Source: Synechococcus sp. NOUM97013 (GTDB taxonomy: Bacteria; Cyanobacteriota; Cyanobacteriia; PCC-6307; Cyanobiaceae). Taken from it: a DNA stretch of 64,000 nt. Below, piece after piece: positions 1 to 7,664 of this stretch. A program made the translations under genes and the position numbers. The notes under the pieces are model-generated. The model saw only the letters and a program-made list of their open reading frames with translations, was not told the DNA's origin and made no database searches. The stretch spans positions 496,001-560,000 of the forward strand of contig NZ_CP047941.1 in the NCBI RefSeq assembly GCF_014279815.1, given 5' to 3'. The stretch's first letter is position 1. Every line of letters starts with the position of its first letter.

Positions 1-1
1 G

Positions 2-148
2 AACACTGCGGCTCAGATGTTGAAAGGGAATTTTCAGGCTCCGTGCGGTCCATGGGCGGGAGCCCGGCACGATGCCTGCATGCACGGTGATGGACTGTTC
101 AAGCGTTGGGCCCATGGCTATTGCGCAATCGATTCCTTGGAAGATTGA
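2..148 (+). CDS. Possible C-terminal end of an unidentified protein (cut by window edge)
   Basis: A reading frame is open from the left edge and stops with TGA at 146-148, giving about 48 residues. It holds three cysteines (in CGPW, DACMHG and HGYC) and several aromatic residues, which is not what random sequence usually shows. I do not recognise the family. It lies on the same strand as cpeY, 109 bases upstream, so it could be the end of a gene from the same cluster. It may also be chance. Confidence 0.25.
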   Translation, partial: NTAAQMLKGNFQAPCGPWAGARHDACMHGDGLFKRWAHGYCAIDSLED

Positions 149-257
149 CGCAGAACCCCTGTTGCGCCAAATCTTCTCAATCTTCCGTATCAGCAGGTGA
201 TTTCGCTTCGCCAGGGCAGGAGCTCCTGCAGAATTAACACCATCAAAGACCGCTCAG

Positions 258-1550
258 ATGGCCGGAGCACTCGACAATATTCATCCTGGTCTGTCGCAAC
301 AGGAAGCCATCCGCTTGTTGATGGCTCCTTTGGAGACTCTGGAGTCGCAAAGCGACCCCTATATGGCAGCCGCACATCTCATCAATTTTCCTGGTGAAGC
401 AACAGAACAAGCGCTGCTTCGGTTAGTCGCTGATGCCGAACAAGCGCAACCTCGCCGTTTGGCGCGTCGCAAAGCTGTTGAAGTTTTGGCGCGGCTGGGT
501 TGCCGTGATGCCATCCCTGCGATCGGACGTTGTTTGCAAAGTGATGACCCCTATCTGGTTGAAAATGCTGCCTTCGCGCTCAAGGAGTTGCGCTGCCAAG
601 ACGCGGAGATCCATGCAACATTGGTCTTCTTAGTGGATCAACCGTCTCAGAATCAGCGGGTGTTGATTCAGAGCCTGGCCGCTCTTGGAGTGGATCAAGC
701 CCTCCCATCCATTCAGAAACTTCAGGAGGCTGATTCGCCAGGTGTGCGTGGTGCGGCCATCAGTGCCATGGCTCAACTGGGCGGTAGCCGGGAGTCATTG
801 CAACAACTGGAGGACTCCATGGTGTTGCCGAACCAGATGGATCGGCAATCTGCCATCCAGGATGCCATTGATGCAGATGCAGTGGAATTGCTTCCGCAGA
901 TTCTGCAAGCCCCGGTGTCGCCAGTCTTTCGGATGCGAGCCGTTAAGGCGCTCTGGCCTCAGGATGTTGCTCAACTGGACAATTTGAATTTGCTATCTGT
1001 TCTTGATGCACTTGCACATGATCATCCTGAGTCTCTCCAGTTGGTGCATGCTTACGATCAAGCTCCGACCGACGAATTCTTGATCCAGGAGTTTTTCGGC
1101 ACTGATTTCAGTCGTTGTTATTTAGCTTTGCAGACACTCCGGGATCGATCTGCCGAGGATCTTTGGCCTCTTCTGCATCGGCGTTGGAATGAAGAAGCGC
1201 ACAATGATTACGGTGCCCATTACTTTTTCATTCGGCTATTCGCTTCGTTGGCTGATGCCTGGTCTCAAGATGCACGAGCCATCATCCAGAACATCCTTGA
1301 AGACGCGATCAAAACTCCAAGGCCGCAATTTATGAAATCCAAACCTGCTGCAGTGTTGGCATTGTCGCGGCTTGGCCTCATACATTCTGAAGCACACTTC
1401 GAATCTCTACTGGATCCATCGCTCACTCCCTTCTGGGAATGTCGCTATGCAGCCGTGATGGTGGCACCTAAAACGTGTCTGCAGGGTTCGCTCAGCGACC
1501 CATCGTCCTTTGTGGCGGCCCGTGCCAGTGAAGCTGTAAAGGCGTTGTGA
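258..1550 (+). CDS. cpeY: CpeY-type phycoerythrin bilin lyase subunit (HEAT-repeat)
   Basis: This 430-residue protein belongs to the CpcE/CpeY/MpeY group of HEAT-repeat (PBS lyase) proteins, which attach phycoerythrobilin to cysteines of phycoerythrin subunits. CpeY usually works with CpeZ on the alpha subunit of phycoerythrin I. Alpha-helical repeats with alternating alanine and leucine run through most of the chain, from about residue 60 to 190 and again from 310 to 425. The segment HNDYGAHYFFIRLF near residue 315 is typical of CpeY. The ATG at 258 gives the usual length. The gene converges on mpeB-mpeA. CpeZ and the phycoerythrin I subunit genes are not in the window and may lie to the left. 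MpeY-like paralogues are the main alternative. Confidence 0.82.
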   Translation: MAGALDNIHPGLSQQEAIRLLMAPLETLESQSDPYMAAAHLINFPGEATEQALLRLVADAEQAQPRRLARRKAVEVLARLGCRDAIPAIGRCLQSDDPYLVENAAFALKELRCQDAEIHATLVFLVDQPSQNQRVLIQSLAALGVDQALPSIQKLQEADSPGVRGAAISAMAQLGGSRESLQQLEDSMVLPNQMDRQSAIQDAIDADAVELLPQILQAPVSPVFRMRAVKALWPQDVAQLDNLNLLSVLDALAHDHPESLQLVHAYDQAPTDEFLIQEFFGTDFSRCYLALQTLRDRSAEDLWPLLHRRWNEEAHNDYGAHYFFIRLFASLADAWSQDARAIIQNILEDAIKTPRPQFMKSKPAAVLALSRLGLIHSEAHFESLLDPSLTPFWECRYAAVMVAPKTCLQGSLSDPSSFVAARASEAVKAL

Positions 1551-1582
1551 GGCGAAGCGGTGTTCAACCGTTTGATTGATCC

Positions 1583-1607
1583 AAAAAAAAGGGCGGTGAA
1601 ACCGCCC
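1583..1607 (-). terminator. Rho-independent terminator of the mpeB-mpeA operon
   Basis: Read on the minus strand, a 7-bp stem (GGGCGGT pairing with ACCGCCC around a 3-base loop) is followed by eight T residues. It lies 40 bases past the mpeA stop codon. On the plus strand the hairpin has no T-run, so it serves mpeA rather than cpeY. Confidence 0.85.
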
Positions 1608-1646
1608 TTGGATCTGATGAATCGGATCGATTCGCTCGGCTGACAA

Positions 1647-2144
1647 TCAGGCGAGGGAGTTGATCACGTAGTCCAGAGCAGCGTTGTACTCGGTCAGAGC
1701 CTGGGGGCTCAGGTCGCGGGGGGCGCAACCGTCGTTACGCATCTGGGTGAAACCAGCAACGTAGGTGCCGGGGTCGATGCTGAGGGCCTTGTAGACCTCA
1801 CGCTGACCGTTGATGGCCAGTTCGTCCAGAGGGCCGGTGCCGCCGACAACCAGGGAGTAGTTGATCAGACGCAGGTAGTGCACGAAGTCGCGCTTGCACT
1901 TTTCCTTGCCTTCGGTGGCGCACTGGCGGGGCTGACGGCCGGTGGCACCGTTGGGGTACTGGGTGTAAACAGCGTCGACAGCGCGCTGGGCGATGGCGTC
2001 GTAGTTCTGAGCGATCTTTTCAGCAGCCTCGAGACGGGCAGCTGCACGCTGGAGGGAACCCTGCACAGACTCCAGGTCGGAGCTGGTGGGGAAACGGGAA
2101 CCGCTGTCAGCGGAGCCGATGACGGTGGTGAGAACGGACTTCAT
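1647..2144 (-). CDS. mpeA: C-phycoerythrin class II alpha subunit
   Basis: This is a phycobiliprotein alpha subunit of 165 residues and a structural pigment protein of the distal rods. Cysteines lie at positions 75, 83 and 140. Cys83 (in KEKCKRD) and Cys140 (in NDGCAPRD) are the two sites shared with phycoerythrin I alpha. Cys75 (in RQCATEG) is the extra site known from phycoerythrin II alpha, MpeA, where it carries phycourobilin. CpeA has only the two equivalent sites, which decides between the two. The gene follows mpeB by 39 bases on the same strand and ends just before a strong terminator. Which bilin sits on Cys83 depends on the lyase allele upstream (MpeY or MpeQ). Confidence 0.95.
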   Translation of the reverse strand: MKSVLTTVIGSADSGSRFPTSSDLESVQGSLQRAAARLEAAEKIAQNYDAIAQRAVDAVYTQYPNGATGRQPRQCATEGKEKCKRDFVHYLRLINYSLVVGGTGPLDELAINGQREVYKALSIDPGTYVAGFTQMRNDGCAPRDLSPQALTEYNAALDYVINSLA

Positions 2145-2183
2145 TGATTTAGAAGAAGGGTGTGCTTGAAAATCTCAGGCGGT

Positions 2184-2765
<582 letters not shown>

Positions 2766-2880
2766 TCACGCTGTGAACGTACGCCCGTTGAACGGTGGTG
2801 AGGGCTTTCCTGTTGAGCTTCTCAATAGAAGTTTGCAAGTGATAAAACCAAAGAGAATGTGAAGAGCGTCTCTTGGGTGT

Positions 2881-4074
2881 TCAATTCATCTTCTTCAGCA
2901 CTTGTGCGCAGCTCCAGCGCAAGGGGAGCCAGCCATGGCTGCAGCTCAGTTCGTTGATGAGATCGCGTTGATCGCTGAGTGAAAGGTGCAGGCAGCTCCA
3001 GGCTGCAGCAATCCTCGACTTTGCGTATTGAGGTCCTGTTTCTGCCAGGGCATCCCGCACCAGGTCAGCGCGTTGCGTTAGGCCAAGCAGTCCGGTGCAG
3101 TTGGCGAGCAGGTAATGCACCCCGTAATCGCTGCCCAAGCTGGTGCGCAAGTCGTCGATCAGGTTGAGCTGCTGCTCGGGAGCCAGGGTCATCAAGGCGC
3201 GAGCGGCTGAGTACTGACGTGCTTCGTCACGGTGTTGCAGGTCAGCGCGAATGGCTTCGGGGGTGCTGGCCGTGTCTGCGATGCCATCCAGATGCAGTTG
3301 GCGTGGGTCATCCATCAGCAGCTGTTCCAGCAGCGCGGTGCTGTGCGAAAGGATGTCGCCGGACGGGTCGCTGCTGATTTGGAAGGCACTTTTGGCGCGC
3401 AGTGGCATCGATACAGGACATCGGATCAAGGCTGGCAGTGCCTCGATTTCACGAGCGTCCCCCAGGTCAATCACAGCGGCGCGGCGCCGGCCTGGATTCT
3501 CATCAGTGAGTTGGCCGAGCAACGCGTCGAGACCATCAAGTTTGTGCAGCACACGAATGCTGTAGGCGCGTGCGGCTCCGGCCACCAGGGGATTGCTGTC
3601 GTGCTGGCAGCGGGTGATGGCATCGCCGCGATCGACCAGTTGCAGGCGCGTGAAGGTCTGGATCACGGCCCGGCGCTGGTTGTCGGGTCCGTTGAGGGCC
3701 CCGAGCAAGGCGCTTTGCTGTTGCTCATCGAGCGGGGCATTGATGCGTGTGATGGCATCGGCGGCGTTCACCACAGTGGGCTCATCGCTGTCGTCCAACG
3801 CATGGACCAGGGCTGGAATCGCTGTGGCGTCTTTGCGACGGCCAAGGGCTTCAAGCGCTTTTCTGCGCGTGATGCGTTCAAACAAGTTGGCGTTGGTTGA
3901 CCAGGCAACGTTGATCAGCGTTTGCAGCGATTCTTTTGAGCTACAGGCTCCTAGGCGAGAAGCTGCCAGATATTTGAGGCCTGGATTGTCAAGTTCTGAG
4001 GGGTCTTGTTGAATCAAATCAAGAGCTGACTCTTCACTCATCCCGGCGAAAAGAGTGTCGAAGCGTTCGCTCAT
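2881..4074 (-). CDS. mpeY: MpeY/MpeQ-type bilin lyase for phycoerythrin II alpha
   Basis: This 397-residue HEAT-repeat protein is of the CpcE/CpeY/MpeY lyase family. In marine Synechococcus the lyase gene just upstream of mpeB-mpeA is mpeY, a lyase that puts phycoerythrobilin on Cys83 of MpeA. In other pigment types it is the allele mpeQ, a lyase-isomerase that puts phycourobilin there. Repeats are visible from about residue 60 to 230 and again in the last third, and YGVHYLL near residue 330 matches the HNDYGAHYFF block of CpeY. The start MSERFDTLF is typical of the family. The gene lies 151 bases before mpeB on the same strand. I cannot tell MpeY from MpeQ by eye, so the symbol is provisional. 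Confidence 0.75.
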   Translation of the reverse strand: MSERFDTLFAGMSEESALDLIQQDPSELDNPGLKYLAASRLGACSSKESLQTLINVAWSTNANLFERITRRKALEALGRRKDATAIPALVHALDDSDEPTVVNAADAITRINAPLDEQQQSALLGALNGPDNQRRAVIQTFTRLQLVDRGDAITRCQHDSNPLVAGAARAYSIRVLHKLDGLDALLGQLTDENPGRRRAAVIDLGDAREIEALPALIRCPVSMPLRAKSAFQISSDPSGDILSHSTALLEQLLMDDPRQLHLDGIADTASTPEAIRADLQHRDEARQYSAARALMTLAPEQQLNLIDDLRTSLGSDYGVHYLLANCTGLLGLTQRADLVRDALAETGPQYAKSRIAAAWSCLHLSLSDQRDLINELSCSHGWLPLRWSCAQVLKKMN

Positions 4075-4149
4075 GATTGGGGAAAACTGTGTCTATAGCG
4101 TCGAAAGGCTGAGTTGGCCTATAGTCGCCGCGCGCTCACTTTACGGCAG

Positions 4150-4455
4150 ATGGCTGTTTCAGAGCTGGCAATGGTTGAGCTTCAACGTTTTGTTGAAGAT
4201 TTAGGTGCTGAATCTTCCCTGAAGTCTGTGTCTACTCAGCAAGACCTGGATGCATTGCTTCAGAAAATAAAGAGTCCTTTGGCGTCGGCTGTGATTCCTA
4301 TGGAGCAGGCCACAAGGCCTCCGAAGATTTTGGTGGACTCGGGGACCACTGAAATTGGTCTGCCGTGGCGCATTCTGCAGTGCCCGGGAGGGCCGCTTGT
4401 GCTTCAGATGATCTGTGACGAGATCAACTTTGCTCTTTGGATTCAGGAGTGCTGA
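4150..4455 (+). CDS. Unknown small protein, start like a Nif11 domain
   Basis: This predicted protein has 101 residues. The first 35 residues (with the pattern LQRFVEDLGAESSLK, then a short acidic helix) resemble the first helices of Nif11-type domains. The rest (GLPWRILQCPGGPLVLQM and onward) is not recognised. The ATG at 4150 was preferred over a TTG at 4114; an ATG at 4171 is also possible. The gene is divergent from mpeY/mpeQ and only two bases upstream of a clear Nif11-like gene, so the two are probably cotranscribed. The function is unknown. The location suggests a link to phycobilisome assembly or regulation, which is inference only. Confidence 0.6.
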   Translation: MAVSELAMVELQRFVEDLGAESSLKSVSTQQDLDALLQKIKSPLASAVIPMEQATRPPKILVDSGTTEIGLPWRILQCPGGPLVLQMICDEINFALWIQEC

Positions 4456-4457
4456 TT

Positions 4458-5018
4458 GTGAGCTCAACTAGCCTTGAAACATTCATCCAGCGGGTGGTTG
4501 ATGATCATGCCTTGGCCACAGGCATTAAGCCACTCCAGACGCATTACGACATCGTCGATTATGCGGCAAAGTCTGGCTATGAATTTGGCTTTACTGACTG
4601 GGCTCGGCATCTGGCGCTCGATGCGTTGAAGGCGTCCGATGATGATCTTGATCAGATGTTGCGTGCTGATCCGGTTCATTGGAGCTGGGCTTTCCGGCAG
4701 TTATCCACTTGGCGGAATCTCTTGATGGATGGTGCCGCTTCAGATGGGCTTCGCCCTGGTTTGTCGCCTGCAAGTCCTGCGGCTGTTGTTCAGCCTGAGT
4801 CTGAATCTGAGCAGGATGCTGTGCTGGAAGCATTCATTGCTGTCGTCAAGCAGCAATCTGACTTGAAAGATCGAGTGAAATCTGCTCGCAACCAAGATGA
4901 GGTGATTGAATTGGCTCAATCCATGGGCTATTCAATTGACTCGTTGACACTTTTGCGTCGTTGGAGTCAGGTGTCTGATTTCAGCAAGCCGACCTGGTTT
5001 GGTTGGTTCGATGATTGA
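4458..5018 (+). CDS. Protein with two Nif11-like domains
   Basis: This 186-residue protein has two similar segments, at about residues 5-60 and 120-175. Each shows the Nif11 pattern: a first helix with a Phe and hydrophobic spacing (LETFIQRVV; LEAFIAVVK), a charged linker, then an A-x2-x-GY block (AAKSGYEF; AQSMGYSI). A Pro/Ser/Glu-rich linker separates them. No double-glycine cleavage site follows either unit, so it is not obviously a RiPP precursor. GTG at 4458 was chosen because AGGAG lies eight bases upstream. The gene ends five bases from the end of cpeR on the other strand. Its role is unknown; its place inside the phycoerythrin cluster suggests a pigment-related role. Confidence 0.68.
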   Translation: MSSTSLETFIQRVVDDHALATGIKPLQTHYDIVDYAAKSGYEFGFTDWARHLALDALKASDDDLDQMLRADPVHWSWAFRQLSTWRNLLMDGAASDGLRPGLSPASPAAVVQPESESEQDAVLEAFIAVVKQQSDLKDRVKSARNQDEVIELAQSMGYSIDSLTLLRRWSQVSDFSKPTWFGWFDD

Positions 5019-5023
5019 ATCAT

Positions 5024-5332
5024 TCAGCTAATTTCGGCGTAGCGAGTTCGGGTGGAGCCGCGTTTGGCCCAGTAGGTCACTAAGTCTTCACCCCCCGGTC
5101 GAGGTACAGCAGCCGTTGCTCTCAGGATTTTGAAGGTGCGTCGTGGTCCCATCGGCCAATTTCCCGCAGCCGAAACGGTTCGAATGTGTCCGCCGAGGTT
5201 TTCGATGCACTGTTCAAATTTGTCCAGGTGGCTCTGATCGACGGTTTCGAAGACAAAGTCCGTGCCGACACAGATCAAATGCTGTGATCGGATCCAGGTT
5301 TTGAGTTGTTTTTCGGCGTTCACGCTGGACAT
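5024..5332 (-). CDS. cpeR: CpeR-like phycoerythrin gene regulator
   Basis: A small protein of 102 residues from this ATG, or 111 from an upstream GTG at 5359. The segment LKTWIRSQHLICVG and the later RRTFKILRATAAVP match what I recall of CpeR, the small activator of phycoerythrin expression in Fremyella, where it ends the cpeCDESTR operon. The gene order here is the same: cpeC, cpeE, cpeS, cpeT, then this gene, all on the minus strand, three bases after cpeT if the GTG start is used. In marine strains its role is less well tested. The protein has no obvious DNA-binding motif that I can see. Confidence 0.75.
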   Translation of the reverse strand: MSSVNAEKQLKTWIRSQHLICVGTDFVFETVDQSHLDKFEQCIENLGGHIRTVSAAGNWPMGPRRTFKILRATAAVPRPGGEDLVTYWAKRGSTRTRYAEIS

Positions 5333-5361
5333 CGGATCAGCGTCCGATCCTGGAAACACTA

Positions 5362-5979
5362 TCAGCCAAGCCAGTCAAGTGTGAGTTCGTTTCCGAGATG
5401 AGCCATTCTCTGGAATCGGAGTGCACCATGCTCGGATCCCCAACATTGTGCATCTGATTCAGGGTCAAAACCACGGTCCCGGCTGATCCAGGTCGTCGCA
5501 TTGACATCGACTTCGCTGACGAGATAGGTCAACTTGCCGTCGCGGGGAACCATGCAGTTCTTCCCTGGCTCCACTTCTCCTTGGTATCGGCCGGGTTCGA
5601 TTTCTCTGAAATGCATGGCGCAGCCACAACGGGGTTTCAGAGACTCAACATTCAAGCTGTTGAGCAGCTCAGGCCGAGATCCAGCTCCAGCTAGTCGGAT
5701 GGGGTCGCTGAAACCGAAGTTTTCGACGACAAAACAATCATCACTGCTAGTGAGCTTATGGATGCCTTGTCGGTAGGGCCGCCATGGATCGTGGTTGTAG
5801 CTCTGTTCTGAATAGAAACCTGGAGCGTTGAGTAGGCTGAAGGGGAGAGGCCTGAAAAAAATATTGATGTGGGCAAAGTCTTTTGGGTTGTTTCGCGCTT
5901 GCTCATAATTGCTGTAATGGCCAGCAAGCGTTTTGGCGAACGCAAGAAGAGCGTTTTGATCGATCTGACTCAACATCAT
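5362..5979 (-). CDS. cpeT: CpeT-type bilin lyase (CpcT family)
   Basis: A 205-residue protein of the CpcT/CpeT family. CpcT attaches a bilin to the far C-terminal cysteine (Cys153-type) of beta subunits, and CpeT is thought to act similarly on phycoerythrin beta. Family blocks seen are NIFFRPLPFSLLNAPGFYSEQ near residue 39, PYRQGIHKL near 88, CGCAMHF near 120 and TYLVSEVDV near 150, followed by WGSEHGALRFQ. The start ATGATG at 5979 gives the usual length. It lies between cpeS (7 bases upstream) and cpeR (3 bases downstream), so the three are surely one transcript. Confidence 0.9.
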   Translation of the reverse strand: MMLSQIDQNALLAFAKTLAGHYSNYEQARNNPKDFAHINIFFRPLPFSLLNAPGFYSEQSYNHDPWRPYRQGIHKLTSSDDCFVVENFGFSDPIRLAGAGSRPELLNSLNVESLKPRCGCAMHFREIEPGRYQGEVEPGKNCMVPRDGKLTYLVSEVDVNATTWISRDRGFDPESDAQCWGSEHGALRFQRMAHLGNELTLDWLG

Positions 5980-5986
5980 CTTGGAA

Positions 5987-6526
5987 TTAGTGGGTCAGTC
6001 GTCGAACTTCTGACGCGAATGATGTTTGCAGCACGCCAGAACCTGCTGATGTTCGCAGCACTGATGAACGGCAGCGCACATGCTCTGAGACGAACCAAAT
6101 GCGTTCTTCCGCGATCGACTGCTCGTATTGCGTTGTCAGAAGAAAGGTGCCGTCTTCAAGAAAGCTGTATTTCGAAATGGCAGGCTCGGATTCGGCATAC
6201 CCGACACTGCGAATTAATTGTCCTGAGGTTTCATTGTCGGGAATGGGAACCAGCAAGCAGCTTCCTGAAGAAACTGCGCTGGGGTCGTCGGGTTCCCAGT
6301 CGCTTTCCGCAGCCCATTCCATCCGAAACGCAGATTGAAAGCTTGCGTTGTTATCCAATGATGAGGATGCGATCAGTTCTTTGATATCACTTTGATCGCT
6401 TTGATCGGTGCTCTTGATTTCAATCTCGCTGAGGACGTCCTCGAATTGCTGAAAGGCGAGTGAATGTCCAGAGCGCATCGAGCGCCATTTTCCCACACTT
6501 TGTGAGACGAATGATTCGATCCTCAT
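5987..6526 (-). CDS. cpeS: CpeS-type bilin lyase (CpcS/CpeS family)
   Basis: A 179-residue protein of the CpcS/CpeS/CpcU fold, a lipocalin-like beta barrel. CpeS attaches phycoerythrobilin to Cys82 of phycoerythrin beta. Family features are the N-terminal block (FVSQSVGKWRSMRSGHSLAF), the central VLVPIPD-like strand (CLLVPIPDNE near 90), and the C-terminal ERIWFVSEHVRCRSSVLRT block. The ATG at 6526 is preceded by the stop of a 56-residue reading frame nine bases upstream, so translation may be coupled. It is followed closely by cpeT and cpeR. Confidence 0.9.
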   Translation of the reverse strand: MRIESFVSQSVGKWRSMRSGHSLAFQQFEDVLSEIEIKSTDQSDQSDIKELIASSSLDNNASFQSAFRMEWAAESDWEPDDPSAVSSGSCLLVPIPDNETSGQLIRSVGYAESEPAISKYSFLEDGTFLLTTQYEQSIAEERIWFVSEHVRCRSSVLRTSAGSGVLQTSFASEVRRLTH

Positions 6527-6534
6527 TCAGGCTG

Positions 6535-6705
6535 TCAACCCTGCTGCTTGCTGTTTGCTGAAGGGGCCGAGCTGCGATTGTTTTGCACCATGTTCACCAT
6601 GGAGTCAATCATCAGCGACATTGCCATGGGAACTCCTGCGACGGAATCCTGAAAGCCCTGGGTTTGACCTGAAAGCTTGCTTGAGGTGTTGCGGACGATC
6701 GGCAT
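6535..6705 (-). CDS. Small 56-residue protein between cpeE and cpeS
   Basis: A reading frame too short for common cut-offs runs from the ATG at 6705 to the TGA at 6535. The product is 56 residues. It starts MPIVRNTSSKLSG, has a methionine-rich amphipathic stretch (VPMAMSLMIDSMVNMV, about residues 25-40) and ends in a polar tail. It sits in the gap of the cpeC-cpeE-cpeS-cpeT-cpeR operon on the same strand, 9 bases before the cpeS start and 121 bases after cpeE. I do not recognise it. The gap would otherwise be unusually long for this tight operon, which supports a real gene. Confidence 0.55.
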   Translation of the reverse strand: MPIVRNTSSKLSGQTQGFQDSVAGVPMAMSLMIDSMVNMVQNNRSSAPSANSKQQG

Positions 6706-6826
6706 CTGTTTTTTGCAAAGGGCAATTCCAGATCGCCTGGTGGGTCGTCTGGAAATTGGTCCTGGTGTCGGCCAGGACCAATCATGCTTGAAAAAGCAGG
6801 CTGGATCGGGAAATCCAGCTCAAGCT

Positions 6827-7561
6827 TTAAGCGTTCGCAATAGAAAGAATGCGTCCGCCTTGAGCCTGAATGCTCTGGATGGTTTTGGACAGTGAGCCGT
6901 AGCTCACAACCGAGCGCTGCGAGGAGCGACGCACGGCACCCAGCTGAACGCGGGATGTCCAGAGGATGGTGAAGGAATTGCCACCGCCAACAACCTTGCG
7001 CGTACCGGCAGCGGTGGGATTGGTGTTGGAAGCCACGCTGGTTTGCAGCACGGAGTCGCCAGAGCGATCGAAGCCTGCAAATCCAGTGTCCAGCGCTTTG
7101 GTGCGTTGGTAGGTGACGTTGCTTTGGCCCACCTGGCTGAGGGAGGTGCGTGCGTAAGGAATGCTGTCGGTGCCGAAGTTGTTCAGGTACTCGTCGCTGT
7201 AGGTGTAGCTGGCGATTTCTGCTTCAAAACCTTCTTCAGCCAGCAGCTTCACGTGAGCGCTGATTTCCGCCTGATCGCGGGGAGGACGGCCCAGCAGGTG
7301 CTTGAAGTTCAACTCAACAAACCGGTAGGGGCTGTTGGTCTCGAGATAGAGACGGCGATAGGTCTCGGACTGCGCCAGTGCGGTCACAAGACCCTGCACG
7401 GTCAGATCACCATTGATGAACAGAGCCTCAATCGATGGGCACTGGTCCAGCTCCATCAGATGGCGATTGCCAAACACCTGGCGATAGGCAGCGCGGATGA
7501 TGTCGCCTGCGTGCTCACGATCAAGATTGGCCGTGCTGGCGAGCGTGGCTGTTGCAGTCAT
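6827..7561 (-). CDS. cpeE: Phycoerythrin rod linker
   Basis: A 244-residue rod linker with one phycobilisome linker domain (about residues 20-145; seen in IIRAAYRQVFGNRHLME and VELNFKHLLGRPPRDQAE) and a C-terminal CpcD-like domain (about residues 190-244, ending GGRILSIANA). The usual Asn-Met-type hinge is replaced by a Ser/Thr-rich linker. Such proteins join phycoerythrin hexamers within the rod. Size and position right after cpeC, in an operon with cpeS, cpeT and cpeR, fit CpeE. The assignment to CpeE rather than another single-domain phycoerythrin linker rests on context. Confidence 0.82.
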   Translation of the reverse strand: MTATATLASTANLDREHAGDIIRAAYRQVFGNRHLMELDQCPSIEALFINGDLTVQGLVTALAQSETYRRLYLETNSPYRFVELNFKHLLGRPPRDQAEISAHVKLLAEEGFEAEIASYTYSDEYLNNFGTDSIPYARTSLSQVGQSNVTYQRTKALDTGFAGFDRSGDSVLQTSVASNTNPTAAGTRKVVGGGNSFTILWTSRVQLGAVRRSSQRSVVSYGSLSKTIQSIQAQGGRILSIANA

Positions 7562-7664
7562 GGGTTGAGGGGAAGGGTGCGTCGATGTGCGGGCCTGGAT
7601 CGCAGATCAGGTCTGGAAGAGACCCGCTGGGGGGAGGGGAGGTGGACGGTGCGTGATGCAGGGA

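Noticed and set aside
3232-3900. 222-residue plus-strand frame
   Set aside because: It is antisense to the mpeY/mpeQ lyase and shows no recognisable domain.
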